Notes: generated from the letters alone by a model not told the origin. 64,000 nucleotides of DNA from Flavobacterium sp. N502540 (GCF_025947365.1 NZ_CP110012.1:620001-684000), one strand, 5' to 3'; shown: positions 18,160 to 26,472, numbered from the stretch's first letter. Numbers and translations: made by a program.

Positions 18160-19113
18160 ATGAAAAAATATACAAATACAGGAAGTAAAGATACTCGTTC
18201 GGGTTTTGGAGCGGGAATGACTGAACTAGGTCAAAAGAACGAAAATGTTGTAGCATTATGTGCGGATCTAATTGGATCATTAAAATTTGATGATTTCAAA
18301 AAAAATCACCCGGAACGTTTCTTTCAAATCGGAATCGCTGAAGCGAATATGATTGGAATCGCTGCAGGTTTAACTATTGGAGGAAAAATTCCTTTTACAG
18401 GAACTTTCGCTAACTTTTCTACAGGAAGAGTTTATGACCAAATTCGTCAATCAGTTGCTTATTCTGACAAAAACGTAAAAATATGTGCTTCTCACGCCGG
18501 TTTAACACTAGGTGAAGACGGAGCAACACACCAAATCCTTGAAGATATTGGATTAATGAAAATGTTACCGGGAATGACTGTAATCAATACTTGCGATTAC
18601 AATCAGACTAAAGCAGCTACTTTAGCATTAGCAGATCACCACGGACCGGCTTACTTACGTTTCGGTCGTCCGGTAGTACCTAACTTCACTCCTGCTGACG
18701 AACCTTTCGTAATTGGAAAAGCAATTTTACTAAACGAAGGAACTGATGTAACAATCGTTGCAACAGGACACTTAGTTTGGGAAGCACTTATTGCTGCCGA
18801 AGCTCTTGAAGCAAAAGGAATCTCTGCTGAAGTAATCAACATTCACACCATTAAACCTCTTGACGAAGAAGCCATTCTAAAATCATTAGCTAAAACAAAA
18901 TGTGTGGTAACCGCTGAAGAGCACAACATTCTTGGAGGTCTTGGAGAAAGCGTTTCAAGAGTATTAGCACTAAACCATCCGGCACCGCAGGAATTTGTTG
19001 CTGTTAACGATAGTTTTGGCGAATCGGGAACTCCGGAACAATTAATGGAAAAATACAAATTAAACAATCAGGCGATTGTTGAAGCTGTAGAAAGAGTAAT
19101 CAAAAGAAAGTAA
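18160..19113 (+). CDS. Transketolase, C-terminal subunit
   Basis: Second half of the split enzyme, 317 residues, with the pyrimidine-binding domain (HPERFFQIGIAEANMIGIAAG, containing the catalytic Glu of IGIAEAN) and the C-terminal domain with EEHNILGGLGESV. It complements the TPP-binding subunit upstream. A strong terminator follows. Confidence 0.93.
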   Translation: MKKYTNTGSKDTRSGFGAGMTELGQKNENVVALCADLIGSLKFDDFKKNHPERFFQIGIAEANMIGIAAGLTIGGKIPFTGTFANFSTGRVYDQIRQSVAYSDKNVKICASHAGLTLGEDGATHQILEDIGLMKMLPGMTVINTCDYNQTKAATLALADHHGPAYLRFGRPVVPNFTPADEPFVIGKAILLNEGTDVTIVATGHLVWEALIAAEALEAKGISAEVINIHTIKPLDEEAILKSLAKTKCVVTAEEHNILGGLGESVSRVLALNHPAPQEFVAVNDSFGESGTPEQLMEKYKLNNQAIVEAVERVIKRK

Positions 19114-19136
19114 TCACCTTCATTTTCTTACTTAAT

Positions 19137-19175
19137 AAAAATACCCCGAAAAGCAATTTTCGGGGTATTTTGTTT
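19137..19175 (+). terminator. Strong intrinsic terminator after transketolase
   Basis: AATACCCCGAAAA (19140-19152) and TTTTCGGGGTATT (19157-19169) are perfect complements with a GCAA tetraloop and flanking A and T runs; it could act in both directions. Confidence 0.85.
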
Positions 19176-19384
19176 TAATCCTACTTTTAGAAAAAGAACA
19201 AAGAAAACAGAATCCCAGATATAGAACATCCCTAAACCTCCATATATATTCTTACAAAACACTAAGCTTTCTTTTTCTGTCTATTTAAAAAACATACTCC
19301 ATCTATAAAACCTGCAAGAAACAAACTTTTTAAAATCCTGTCAATCTGCAAACTCAAATAAGTAAAAACCCTATCTGTCAAGCA

Positions 19385-19414
19385 TAAAAAAACCTCGAAA
19401 TCACTTTCGAGGTT
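19385..19414 (-). terminator. Intrinsic terminator after FKBP lipoprotein gene
   Basis: AACCTCGAAA (19391-19400) pairs with TTTCGAGGTT (19405-19414), with a T run on the minus strand. Confidence 0.8.
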
Positions 19415-19438
19415 TTACATTTTAACACGAGTTAAAAC

Positions 19439-20623
19439 TTAATTTTGTTTATACGGATAAGTCTTATCCAAATGAATTCTCAGTCTTGGCTTGTCTGTAT
19501 AATCTGCTTCTATGTATTTTCTGGAATTGGTATACGATTCCGGTTTACTAGGATCTGCAAGTGCTCCCGTTGGTCTTCTCGGAATACCTCTTGGCTCAGT
19601 TTCATCTACATTAGGAGTCCCCGGATTATCTATAACCGGCTCCCAAGGATAATACCTACTCACACCATAATTAATCCCATTTACGATACCAATTTCTCCT
19701 GCAGGCTTCGTAATTTCAAATCGGGTTGTGAATCCGTCACCATCATCGTCTAAATCCAGAAAATCAGAAACTCCGTCACCATCGGTATCATACACTTTAT
19801 CATTTTTTGGCGGATTTGGATACTTAGTCTTATTCAGGCTATAATCATACAGATAACCATCTCCATTAAGATCTTCCAGATAATCCGGAACCCCGTCTCC
19901 TACAAAAACCAGACCAGTTGAAGAAAGAGTATACTCATTATCCATTCTTTGAAGATCGAACAGCTTAAAGCTGAAAACAATAGGCGAATAAGCCGGAATT
20001 TTATCTTTAGTTTCACCATAATAAGCCAGTCCCGAAGGCAAAAACATTACTCCCGCACCATAATCAGTATACGAAATTACACCATTGCTGTCTGTCTTTG
20101 AGAAACCAGTTTTAAACTGCGGAAAGATTTCAGACCAGCCTTCTATTACAGTTCCCTCAGTGGCCGTGCTATTAGAATACGGAAATAAAAGGAAATTACC
20201 AGGAAACCCATTAGATGAATCAAAAACAGTCCCGTTTAACAAATTACCAGAATAGGAAGCTACAATTTTATCTGTATTTGTTGGGGAATTCCCCATTCCT
20301 TTTCTTAAAATTAAAAAATATACATCATAGTAAACATCATTACTATACACTTTTCTGATTCCTAAAGTATAAGTTTTTTGATCCCAGATAGAAGTTTGTG
20401 CCCCGCCGGCAGGGATTTTAGAAATTTTAACATCAAAATCGGCAGTAACCGACTCTATGTAATTTGTCTTTAAATATTTGACAATAGAATCATTATCAGC
20501 TTTATATTGCGTAGCATAATCTCTTAATGGAACCACCACCACTTCATCATCATCCTTTTTACTACAAGAAACAAACGAAATACCTGCAAGCAATAAAATA
20601 AAATAATATTTAAATTTATTCAT
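19439..20623 (-). CDS. FKBP-type peptidyl-prolyl isomerase lipoprotein with Ca-binding repeats
   Basis: A 394-residue surface or periplasmic lipoprotein (signal peptide with lipobox FVSC, then SKKDDDE). Residues about 120-240 match an FKBP fold: YSGNLLNGTVFDSS, VIEGWSE, GVMFLPSGLAYYG and IPAYSPIVFSFKL, so it probably catalyses prolyl isomerisation of exported proteins. After it come Asp-rich thrombospondin-type-3-like repeats (DLNGDGYLYD, DTDGDGVSDFLDLDDDGDG), expected to bind calcium, and a Pro-rich tail. The calcium-repeat extension of an FKBP lipoprotein is the unusual feature. Confidence 0.8.
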   Translation of the reverse strand: MNKFKYYFILLLAGISFVSCSKKDDDEVVVVPLRDYATQYKADNDSIVKYLKTNYIESVTADFDVKISKIPAGGAQTSIWDQKTYTLGIRKVYSNDVYYDVYFLILRKGMGNSPTNTDKIVASYSGNLLNGTVFDSSNGFPGNFLLFPYSNSTATEGTVIEGWSEIFPQFKTGFSKTDSNGVISYTDYGAGVMFLPSGLAYYGETKDKIPAYSPIVFSFKLFDLQRMDNEYTLSSTGLVFVGDGVPDYLEDLNGDGYLYDYSLNKTKYPNPPKNDKVYDTDGDGVSDFLDLDDDGDGFTTRFEITKPAGEIGIVNGINYGVSRYYPWEPVIDNPGTPNVDETEPRGIPRRPTGALADPSKPESYTNSRKYIEADYTDKPRLRIHLDKTYPYKQN

Positions 20624-20663
20624 TATTGTTAATTTTTTAGGTGCGCAAGATACAATATTGATT

Positions 20664-20671
20664 TATTTTTG
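20664..20671 (+). promoter_or_regulatory. Bacteroidota -7 box TATTTTTG
   Basis: It places transcription start near 20678 and so supports the ATG at 20703 for the S4 protein. Confidence 0.45.
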
Positions 20672-20702
20672 TAAAGATTTTAACTTCGATTTTAGAAAAA
20701 TT

Positions 20703-21092
20703 ATGAGAATAGATAAATACCTCTGGTGTGTACGATATTACAAGACCAGAAACATGGTTACAGAAGCCTGTAAAAAGAACCATATCACTGTAAATGGGCA
20801 AGTTGCCAAACCATCCAAAGAGGTTTTTCCAACCGACAGAATTACTTTTAGGAAAGATCAGATCACACAAATTATAACCGTACTCGACATTCCCGAAAGC
20901 CGTGTTGGAGCAAAATTGGTCGACATATACCGAAAAAACGAAACTCCGCCTGAAGCATATGCTCACTTAGAATTACTAAAATTATCAAAAGAGCATTATC
21001 GCAAAAGCGGTACCGGAAGACCTACCAAAAAAGACCGTCGTGATATTGACGAATATGGAAATGAAATTTTTGATGAGGAAGAAGAAGTTTAA
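20703..21092 (+). CDS. S4-domain RNA-binding protein (Hsp15-like)
   Basis: A 129-residue protein starting with the S4 fold: RIDKYLWCVRYYKTRNMVTEACK and ITVNGQVAKPSKEV (two segments). Hsp15/YrfH homologues bind stalled 50S subunits carrying nascent chains. The C-terminus is basic and then acidic (GRPTKKDRR, DEEEEV). The start at 20703 is chosen because the S4 domain begins there and a promoter box precedes it. It is followed by a short inverted-repeat element. Confidence 0.85.
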   Translation: MRIDKYLWCVRYYKTRNMVTEACKKNHITVNGQVAKPSKEVFPTDRITFRKDQITQIITVLDIPESRVGAKLVDIYRKNETPPEAYAHLELLKLSKEHYRKSGTGRPTKKDRRDIDEYGNEIFDEEEEV

Positions 21093-21184
21093 ATTCCAAT
21101 TTTTAAATTCTAAAATCCCAAACTTACGTCCGTAAAAATTTCAAACAGATAAAATCATAAAATCCCATTATCAAAATTGGAATT
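21092..21184. repeat. ~93-bp intergenic element with 12-bp terminal inverted repeats
   Basis: AATTCCAATTTT (21092-21103) and AAAATTGGAATT (21173-21184) are exact reverse complements bounding the gap. A similar element, with TTCCAAATTTTTAAAT ends, fills the gap at 54220-54322. Confidence 0.5.
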
Positions 21185-21216
21185 TAAATTAATTATATTA
21201 GCAAAAAAAATAAATC

Positions 21217-21717
21217 ATGAGCAAGAATATCATTTTAACCAATCAGGAAATCGAACACAAAATAAAACGTATCGCTTATCAGATATACGAGACTTTTGTT
21301 GATGAAGACGAAATTGTAATTGCAGGAATTGCTTCGAATGGTTCTGTTTTTGCTCAAAAGCTAGCCTTGTCCTTAACCAGCATTTCAACACTTAAAGTTT
21401 CCCTTTGCGAAGTTAAAGTCGACAAACAAAATCCACAATCACCTATCTATACCTCATTAACCAAAGAAGCGTACGAAAACAAAGGTCTGGTTTTAGTAGA
21501 TGACGTTTTAAATTCCGGCACTACTTTAATATATGCTGTTCGTCATTTCTTAGATGTTCCGCTTAAGAAATTCAAAACAGCAGTATTGGTTGACAGAAAT
21601 CACAAGAAGTATCCGGTAAAAGCCGATTTTAAAGGAATCTCTTTGTCTACTTCTTTATTAGAGCACGTACAGGTTGTTTTTGACGATAACGGCGACAACT
21701 ATGCGTTCTTAAGCTAA
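21217..21717 (+). CDS. PyrR-like phosphoribosyltransferase
   Basis: A type I phosphoribosyltransferase of 166 residues. The PRPP-binding loop VLVDDVLNSGTTL is intact (about residues 89-101), and VVSN-like GIASNG precedes it. The size and the NxxxK-type N-terminus resemble PyrR, which in some bacteria binds uridine nucleotides and has UPRT activity, but the exact base substrate cannot be assigned. Its stop overlaps the convergent aroK stop by 9 bases. Confidence 0.8.
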   Translation: MSKNIILTNQEIEHKIKRIAYQIYETFVDEDEIVIAGIASNGSVFAQKLALSLTSISTLKVSLCEVKVDKQNPQSPIYTSLTKEAYENKGLVLVDDVLNSGTTLIYAVRHFLDVPLKKFKTAVLVDRNHKKYPVKADFKGISLSTSLLEHVQVVFDDNGDNYAFLS

Positions 21718-22227
21718 AATAGCTAAAATATCCTGAACCGTTTCTTCGACAGTTTTATCATCAACCGTAACCTTATACTGAGCCTGGTTGTAATAAAAGC
21801 TTCTGTCGAACAAATGTTTCGCGATAAATTCTTTCATTTCCTCTTCATTCATTTCAGCGATTAACGGTCGTTTACTTTTATTATGAACCAATCTTCCATA
21901 TAAAGTTTCAATGGAAGCCTTTAAATAGATTGAAACAACATCTTCTCCTTTTAGTAATTCATGGTTATTAGCGTAACAAGGTGTTCCTCCTCCCAAACCT
22001 ATTATACTTTTTTCAGGAGACCGAAGCAATTCTACAAAAATTTCATGTTCTAATTTTCTAAAATAAATCTCTCCGTGTTTCTCGAAAATCTCATTTATTG
22101 ATAAATTGACTCTATCTTCGATGCATTGATCCAAATCCAGAAATGGAATATTTGTAATTTTTGACATATTTTGAGCAATCGTTGACTTCCCGCACCCCAT
22201 ATATCCTAACAATATAATTTTTTTCAT
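21709..22227 (-). CDS. aroK: Shikimate kinase
   Basis: Phosphorylates shikimate to shikimate-3-phosphate in aromatic amino acid synthesis. The 172-residue protein has Walker A LGYMGCGKST (7-16), the shikimate-binding DLD (32-34) and FRKLE, GLGGGTP, and the lid Arg in SKRPLI. Normal length. Ends within the last codons of the convergent PRTase gene, so transcription of the two must run into each other. Confidence 0.95.
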   Translation of the reverse strand: MKKIILLGYMGCGKSTIAQNMSKITNIPFLDLDQCIEDRVNLSINEIFEKHGEIYFRKLEHEIFVELLRSPEKSIIGLGGGTPCYANNHELLKGEDVVSIYLKASIETLYGRLVHNKSKRPLIAEMNEEEMKEFIAKHLFDRSFYYNQAQYKVTVDDKTVEETVQDILAILA

Positions 22228-22298
22228 TTTAATAATACCTTATAAACTAAGCGGTTGTAAATTTTACTTAAAAAAAGACAAATTTATAATAAATAAGC

Positions 22299-22330
22299 TT
22301 GGAAATAATAAAAAAAACTTCTTATATTTG
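22299..22330 (+). promoter_or_regulatory. Promoter of first tRNA-Lys pair
   Basis: TTG (22299-22301), 21 bases, TATATTTG (22323-22330). The same -7 box and leader recur before the second pair. Confidence 0.6.
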
Positions 22331-22354
22331 CACCCGCGTTCAAGAAACGAATAT

Positions 22355-22427
22355 GACTCGATAGCTCAGTCGGTAGAGCACATCACTTTTAATGATGGGG
22401 TCCTGGGTTCGAGCCCCAGTCGGGTCA
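22355..22427 (+). tRNA. tRNA-Lys (anticodon TTT)
   Basis: A 73-base cloverleaf. Acceptor GACTCGA pairs with TCGGGTC; anticodon stem CATCA/TGATG encloses loop CTTTTAA; T-arm CTGGG-TTCGAGC-CCCAG. CCA is not encoded. The 5' leader and 3' trailer carry complementary 9-mers (TCAAGAAAC, GTTTCTTGA) that would bring its ends together. Confidence 0.97.
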
Positions 22428-22465
22428 CAAATTGTGACTCACAATACAAGTTTCTTGACAGCATT

Positions 22466-22538
22466 GACTCGATAGCTCAGTCGGTAGAGCACATCACTTT
22501 TAATGATGGGGTCCTGGGTTCGAGCCCCAGTCGGGTCA
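22466..22538 (+). tRNA. tRNA-Lys (anticodon TTT)
   Basis: Identical to the preceding tRNA-Lys, 38 bases downstream in the same transcript, followed by a terminator hairpin. Confidence 0.97.
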
Positions 22539-22540
22539 CA

Positions 22541-22573
22541 AAGGTCGAGTATTAATTTACTTGACCTTTTTTA
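22541..22573 (+). terminator. Terminator of tRNA-Lys pair A
   Basis: AAGGTCGAGTA pairs with TACTTGACCTT (one G-T), followed by six Ts. Only 7 bases separate it from tRNA-Leu. Confidence 0.8.
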
Positions 22574-22579
22574 ATTTTC

Positions 22580-22662
22580 GGCCATGTGGAGAAACGGTAG
22601 ACTCGCCATCTTGAGGGGGTGGTGCTCGCAAGGGCGTGAGGGTTCAAATCCCTCCATGGTCA
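22580..22662 (+). tRNA. tRNA-Leu (anticodon GAG)
   Basis: An 83-base class II tRNA with a long variable arm. Acceptor GGCCATG/CATGGTC (one G-T), anticodon stem CCATC/GGTGG enclosing TTGAGGG (anticodon GAG), T-arm GAGGG-TTCAAAT-CCCTC. CCA not encoded. It has no counterpart after copy B of the tRNA block. Confidence 0.93.
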
Positions 22663-22686
22663 CAAAATCAGCCTTACCCAAATTAT

Positions 22687-22718
22687 AAACACCTGATTTA
22701 CAGGTGTTTATTTTTTTT
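22687..22718 (+). terminator. Intrinsic terminator after tRNA-Leu
   Basis: AAACACCTG/CAGGTGTTT with loop ATTTA, followed by an A and nine consecutive Ts. Confidence 0.85.
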
Positions 22719-22767
22719 ACTAGCTCGTATTTCCACCATATCCCCACATCTATGAGTGAAAACAAAT

Positions 22768-22809
22768 AAAAAAGCGCAAACCAATAAACATAAGGGTTTG
22801 CGCTTTTTT
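22768..22809. terminator. Bidirectional terminator hairpin
   Basis: AAAAAAGCGCAAACC and GGTTTGCGCTTTTTT are a perfect 15-bp inverted repeat with a 12-base loop. No adjacent gene obviously needs it. Confidence 0.75.
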
Positions 22810-23106
22810 ATTTTAATCCCCCCAACAAATCTTATACAAAACAACCAAAACCGGAAGAATCAACTTAAGAAATAGTTTCCTAAATACACCCTGTTTTATA
22901 GTTCAGAAATAAATCGGATAAACCTGTAAACTTTTTGGCTTTTCGGACAACTACCTGCAAATACATTTTTTTACATAAATATCACCACTTATTACATCAA
23001 ACAACCCTCTTACTACATTACACAAAATACCAAGCTCTATCCATCTAACTTTACAATAAAGCTACACCACCATCTAACCTATTTTAACATCAATAAATTT
23101 TAAAAT

Positions 23107-23991
23107 TTGTTTTTTTTCTATTTCATCATCTATCTATTAATATGGCTCATTTCGATACAGCCATTTTTCTTATTATATATCTTTTCAGATTTGATGTATT
23201 ACCTACTTTACTATGTAATACAATATCGAAAAAAAACGGTCATGCAAAACATAAAACACACCTTACCTTTATTAACAAAAGAAAAACAATTAACCATTCA
23301 GAAAAACTATTATCGCCATCTGTGTGACATGTTTTTTGAAATCATAAAAGCTCTAACACTTTCAGAAAAAGAAAAAATCAAACGCTGCTCATTTACAAAC
23401 ATTGAAGTTTACGAAGAATTCCAAAAAAAGGAAAAAAGCATTATTATCATGGGAGCTCATTATGCAGGATATGAATGTGCAACAATGCTCAAAAACCATT
23501 CCGCATCTGAATTATATTTTATCACTAAAAAATTCAAAAATTACTACGCTAACCGTTTGATCTGCGCCATTCGAAAAAGATATAAAATAATTCCCCTCGA
23601 AACAAAAAAAGTAATCTCTGTTATTTCAGACAATAGTACTGCTAAAAAAAAAGCCACGTATGTATTTATTTGCGATCAATCTCCTAAATTGAGTCCTTCA
23701 AATTACTACACTTCTTTTATGGGAATTGAAACACCTTTTCACATTGGTCCCGAAAAACTTTCCAAACGTTACAACATGAACATCCTTTTTCTTAAAACAA
23801 ATAAAGTCAAACGAGGTCATTATGAGGTTAGTTTTGAAGTCATAACTACTAATGCCCAAAAAACAAAAGAAGGTGAAATCACTCAACAATACATTAAATT
23901 AGTTGAAGAGCAAATCCATAAGGCTCCTGAATATTATTTATGGTCTCACAAAAGATGGAAGCATAGCAAACAAACTCCCTGTACGAAATAG
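23107..23991 (+). CDS. LpxL/HtrB-like lysophospholipid/lipid A acyltransferase
   Basis: A 294-residue inner-membrane acyltransferase of the LpxL family, which adds secondary acyl chains to lipid A or related lipids. The catalytic HX4E motif is seen as GAHYAGYE, followed by the family's CDQSPK and C-terminal YLWSHKRWKHSK. The frame opens with a TTG at 23107; the hydrophobic N-terminus from that codon matches the usual length of the family, whereas the first ATG (23194) would cut it. It is very AT-rich and Lys-rich and sits between duplicated tRNA-Lys blocks, so recent acquisition or copy-number change is possible. Confidence 0.8.
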   Translation: MFFFYFIIYLLIWLISIQPFFLLYIFSDLMYYLLYYVIQYRKKTVMQNIKHTLPLLTKEKQLTIQKNYYRHLCDMFFEIIKALTLSEKEKIKRCSFTNIEVYEEFQKKEKSIIIMGAHYAGYECATMLKNHSASELYFITKKFKNYYANRLICAIRKRYKIIPLETKKVISVISDNSTAKKKATYVFICDQSPKLSPSNYYTSFMGIETPFHIGPEKLSKRYNMNILFLKTNKVKRGHYEVSFEVITTNAQKTKEGEITQQYIKLVEEQIHKAPEYYLWSHKRWKHSKQTPCTK

Positions 23992-24378
23992 CATTATAGA
24001 TAGATATATTTATTTAAATTCTGCACAAACCTAATATCAAAAATATTATGCTACTGTTAGCACCTATTTTATCCATATTTTTCTTTTATGCTTCGTTTCA
24101 TTTCTTTCGTTTCTGATACAATGGAACAATTCATTCTCTTAAAGCATTTCAGCAAAGTAATTTCAATATAAATACCCCCTTAACTACCGGCAAAAAACCT
24201 CCAATTTCACACTTTTACAACCGCCCTCAGAAATAAAACACCTTAAATACACTTAATACTTCATACTTAGATCCTGCTTTTCAATCCATTAGCACTTTAT
24301 TATATTTAAGTTAAAAGAAGGTTATGATATATCCAAAATAACTTCTTATATTTGCACCCGCGTTCAAGAAACGAATAT
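23992..24378. other. Intergenic region before second tRNA block
   Basis: AT-rich, no supported gene; the only ATG frame is 22 codons of mostly Leu and Phe. The last 35 bases are the duplicated tRNA leader with its promoter. Confidence 0.45.
24347..24354 (+). promoter_or_regulatory. -7 box of second tRNA-Lys pair
   Basis: TATATTTG, 25 bases before the tRNA exactly as in copy A. The upstream TTG found in copy A is missing. Confidence 0.5.
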
Positions 24379-24451
24379 GACTCGATAGCTCAGTCGGTAG
24401 AGCACATCACTTTTAATGATGGGGTCCTGGGTTCGAGCCCCAGTCGGGTCA
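24379..24451 (+). tRNA. tRNA-Lys (anticodon TTT)
   Basis: Same sequence as the copies at 22355 and 22466. The leader 9-mer TCAAGAAAC (24364-24372) and trailer GTTTCTTGA (24474-24482) again flank it. Confidence 0.97.
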
Positions 24452-24489
24452 CAAACTGTGATTCACAATACAAGTTTCTTGAAAGCAAT

Positions 24490-24562
24490 GACTCGATAGC
24501 TCAGTCGGTAGAGCACATCACTTTTAATGATGGGGTCCTGGGTTCGAGCCCCAGTCGGGTCA
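24490..24562 (+). tRNA. tRNA-Lys (anticodon TTT)
   Basis: Fourth identical tRNA-Lys; directly followed by a terminator. Confidence 0.97.
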
Positions 24563-24563
24563 C

Positions 24564-24598
24564 AAAAGGTCAAGTATTAATTTACTTGACCTTTTTTT
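24564..24598 (+). terminator. Terminator of tRNA-Lys pair B
   Basis: AAAAGGTCAAGTA and TACTTGACCTTTT form a perfect 13-bp stem with loop TTAATT and a T tail. Confidence 0.85.
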
Positions 24599-24751
24599 AT
24601 TCCTAAGCCTTACCTTAAACCATTAGACACTATTGCGGTAAATCAAACACCTAAATTTATAATCGTTTAAAGTCACTCCCTATTACAGCCTTGAAATCAA
24701 TAAATCCGGATGTGGCCCCAGAAAACTTAACAAAAGATAGAATGTTTTAAA

Positions 24752-24759
24752 TATCTTTG
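24752..24759 (+). promoter_or_regulatory. Bacteroidota -7 box TATCTTTG
   Basis: TAnnTTTG match, giving a leader near 70 bases for the DUF4421-like gene. The 190 bases between the tRNA terminator and this box hold nothing I recognise. Confidence 0.45.
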
Positions 24760-24834
24760 AACTATAAACCTATCAACACAACCGAAACAAATTAAACAAA
24801 GCACAATCTTAATCATCTACTTTTCGAGAATCTA

Positions 24835-25779
24835 ATGAAATTCTATTTTTCGCTGCTGCTTATTTTTGTTTTTCCGTATTTCTGCACTGCACAGATTGAC
24901 ACTAGCTACATCAAACCTTTTGAAAATAAAGCTTCCATAAGAACCTATTTATCGATGAAATTCATTTCGCTGCAACAGGAAACAGGAGGCGATATGAAAA
25001 GATTCATGCCTAATACACCAATGAGCTTAGGTTTTGGTGTTTCTGTAAAAAATACCATAATCGATTTTAGTTACGGTTACGGACTAAGCTTTCTGAAAGA
25101 CAAGGAAAAAGGAAGAACCAAAGCACTCGATTTTCAGATTCATAACTACGGAAGAAAATTCATAATTGATCTTTTCATTCAAAAATACCACGGTTTCTAT
25201 ACTGCCGATGATGCCGACAAAAACATACAATTATACCCCGATCTCAAAATCCAGCAATATGGTGCTTTTGGCCAATATGTTTTTAACAACAAAAAATTCT
25301 CCTATAAAGCTGCCTTTGTTCAAAATGAAAGACAATTAAAATCAGCGGGAAGCTTCCTGCTTGGCGGAGGAGTTTATTTTTCGAAAATAGGCTCTGATAG
25401 CTCTTTTGTACACAAATCTAAAAACTCACTACGTAATTTTCAATTTGGAATTAGCGGAGGTTATGCGTACACCTGGGCAATTAGCAAAAGATGGTTTACC
25501 AGCGGATCAGTAACCATAGGTGCAAATGTAGGCACCGAAAGAATAAATGATTTCGGAAAACAAAAGATCGAAATTTATCCCACATTTTTTCCCAGAATAG
25601 CCTTGGGCTATAACAAAGAGAGATGGTCACTTGGTCTATCCTATCTCAATAATTCTACATTCTCCGCTTTCTCTGACAATAACAAAAACAACATTGGTTT
25701 GTCTTCGGGAAATTTCCAGATTGGTGCCATCTGGAGGTTAAACACTACCCCCTTTTTAAGTAAGAAGAAACCGGAATAA
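24835..25779 (+). CDS. DUF4421-like outer-membrane protein
   Basis: A 314-residue protein with a signal peptide (about 1-19, ending CTAQ) and then alternating strands with many aromatic residues, ending in a short basic tail. The N-terminal pattern IDTSYIKPFENKASIRTYLS and the interior GLGFGVSVKN-like stretch fit the Bacteroidota family DUF4421, expected to form a beta-barrel. Function is unknown. Single gene with its own promoter. Confidence 0.7.
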   Translation: MKFYFSLLLIFVFPYFCTAQIDTSYIKPFENKASIRTYLSMKFISLQQETGGDMKRFMPNTPMSLGFGVSVKNTIIDFSYGYGLSFLKDKEKGRTKALDFQIHNYGRKFIIDLFIQKYHGFYTADDADKNIQLYPDLKIQQYGAFGQYVFNNKKFSYKAAFVQNERQLKSAGSFLLGGGVYFSKIGSDSSFVHKSKNSLRNFQFGISGGYAYTWAISKRWFTSGSVTIGANVGTERINDFGKQKIEIYPTFFPRIALGYNKERWSLGLSYLNNSTFSAFSDNNKNNIGLSSGNFQIGAIWRLNTTPFLSKKKPE

Positions 25780-25904
25780 AATATCGATCCTTCTCTTCGA
25801 AAAAAAATAATAAATATTTGACAAAAGTACTTCTCTTGCAAAACAAAACTTCATTAAATTCGTTTCCTGAATTATTAACCTACTAACTAATCCCAAATTG
25901 GTTT

Positions 25905-26405
25905 ATGAAAAAATTTCTATTAGTATCATTTGTTATGATCACCTGCTCTACCTGGGCACAATCTGCAACCGGCTATTTTGACAAAGCCCTGAAAAAAGCT
26001 GAAGCCGGCAATACAAAAGGAGCAATTGCCGATTACACAAAAGCCATCAGCATGAATTCAAAATTTGTAGAGGCCTATCAAAATCGCGGTGTTGCAAAAC
26101 TAAAACTCAATGACCTTAAAGGCGCCCTTGCTGATTTTAGCAAAACCATCGATTTAGACAGCATGAATGCCGACGCCTTTACCGGAAGAGCAAACGTAAA
26201 CTACAAGTTAATGAATTTTAAAGAAACCGTTGCAGACTGTACCTCATCTTTAGGTTTAAATCCAAAAGATTATATCGCTTACAATCTGAGAGGTTTGGCT
26301 TATAACAAAATCGGAGATCAGAAAAATGCCTGCAAAGATTTTACAAAAGCAATAGAATTAGGCAGCCAAAGCGCTATCAAAAACAAATCAACTTTTTGCA
26401 AATAA
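25905..26405 (+). CDS. Secreted TPR-repeat protein
   Basis: A 166-residue protein with a signal peptide (about 1-19, MKKFLLVSFVMITC...WAQ) and three to four tetratricopeptide repeats, seen as repeats of A-x-x-DYTKAI, ALADFSKTIDLD, CTSSLGLNPKD and ACKDFTKAIELG. TPRs mediate protein contacts; here presumably in the periplasm. A two-Cys pair (C near the end and in CTSSL) may form a disulfide. A terminator follows. Confidence 0.85.
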   Translation: MKKFLLVSFVMITCSTWAQSATGYFDKALKKAEAGNTKGAIADYTKAISMNSKFVEAYQNRGVAKLKLNDLKGALADFSKTIDLDSMNADAFTGRANVNYKLMNFKETVADCTSSLGLNPKDYIAYNLRGLAYNKIGDQKNACKDFTKAIELGSQSAIKNKSTFCK

Positions 26406-26430
26406 AGTAAAATCTTATCGCAATAAACAC

Positions 26431-26472
26431 AAAAGCAATCTGCAGAATTACCATTCACAGATTGCTTTTTCT
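26431..26472 (+). terminator. Intrinsic terminator after TPR gene
   Basis: AAAAGCAATCTG (26431-26442) and CAGATTGCTTTT (26458-26469) form a 12-bp stem with a T tail. Confidence 0.8.

Larger units (their letters stand above)
19114..19438. other. Intergenic region with two convergent terminators
   Basis: Contains a plus-strand terminator near the transketolase gene and a minus-strand terminator near the FKBP gene. The 200 bases between are AT-rich with no gene, tRNA or clear repeat that I can see. Confidence 0.5.
22317..22573 (+). repeat. Duplicated tRNA-Lys block, copy A
   Basis: About 257 bases containing -7 box, leader, two tRNA-Lys genes, spacer and terminator. It recurs at 24341-24598 with only a handful of differences in the spacers; the tRNAs are identical. 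Confidence 0.9.
22663..23106. other. Intergenic region with two hairpins, no gene
   Basis: Holds two terminator-like hairpins (22687 and 22768) that bracket about 50 bases with only a tiny ATG-started frame, then 300 AT-rich bases without recognisable features up to the acyltransferase gene. The bracketed piece could be the remnant of a deleted gene. Confidence 0.4.
24341..24598 (+). repeat. Duplicated tRNA-Lys block, copy B
   Basis: Near-identical to 22317-22573, displaced by 2,024 bases. Upstream of the common part the -33 element of copy A is not conserved. Confidence 0.9.

Noticed and set aside
22328..22555. Open frame of 75 codons across the tRNA-Lys pair
   Set aside because: It is the translation of two tRNA genes and their spacers; the same frame appears at the second tRNA block.
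24048..24116. 22-codon hydrophobic frame between acyltransferase and tRNA block
   Set aside because: Very short, no promoter or ribosome-binding signal; composition follows the local AT content.
24352..24606. Open frame of 84 codons across second tRNA-Lys pair
   Set aside because: Same artefact of the duplicated tRNA block.
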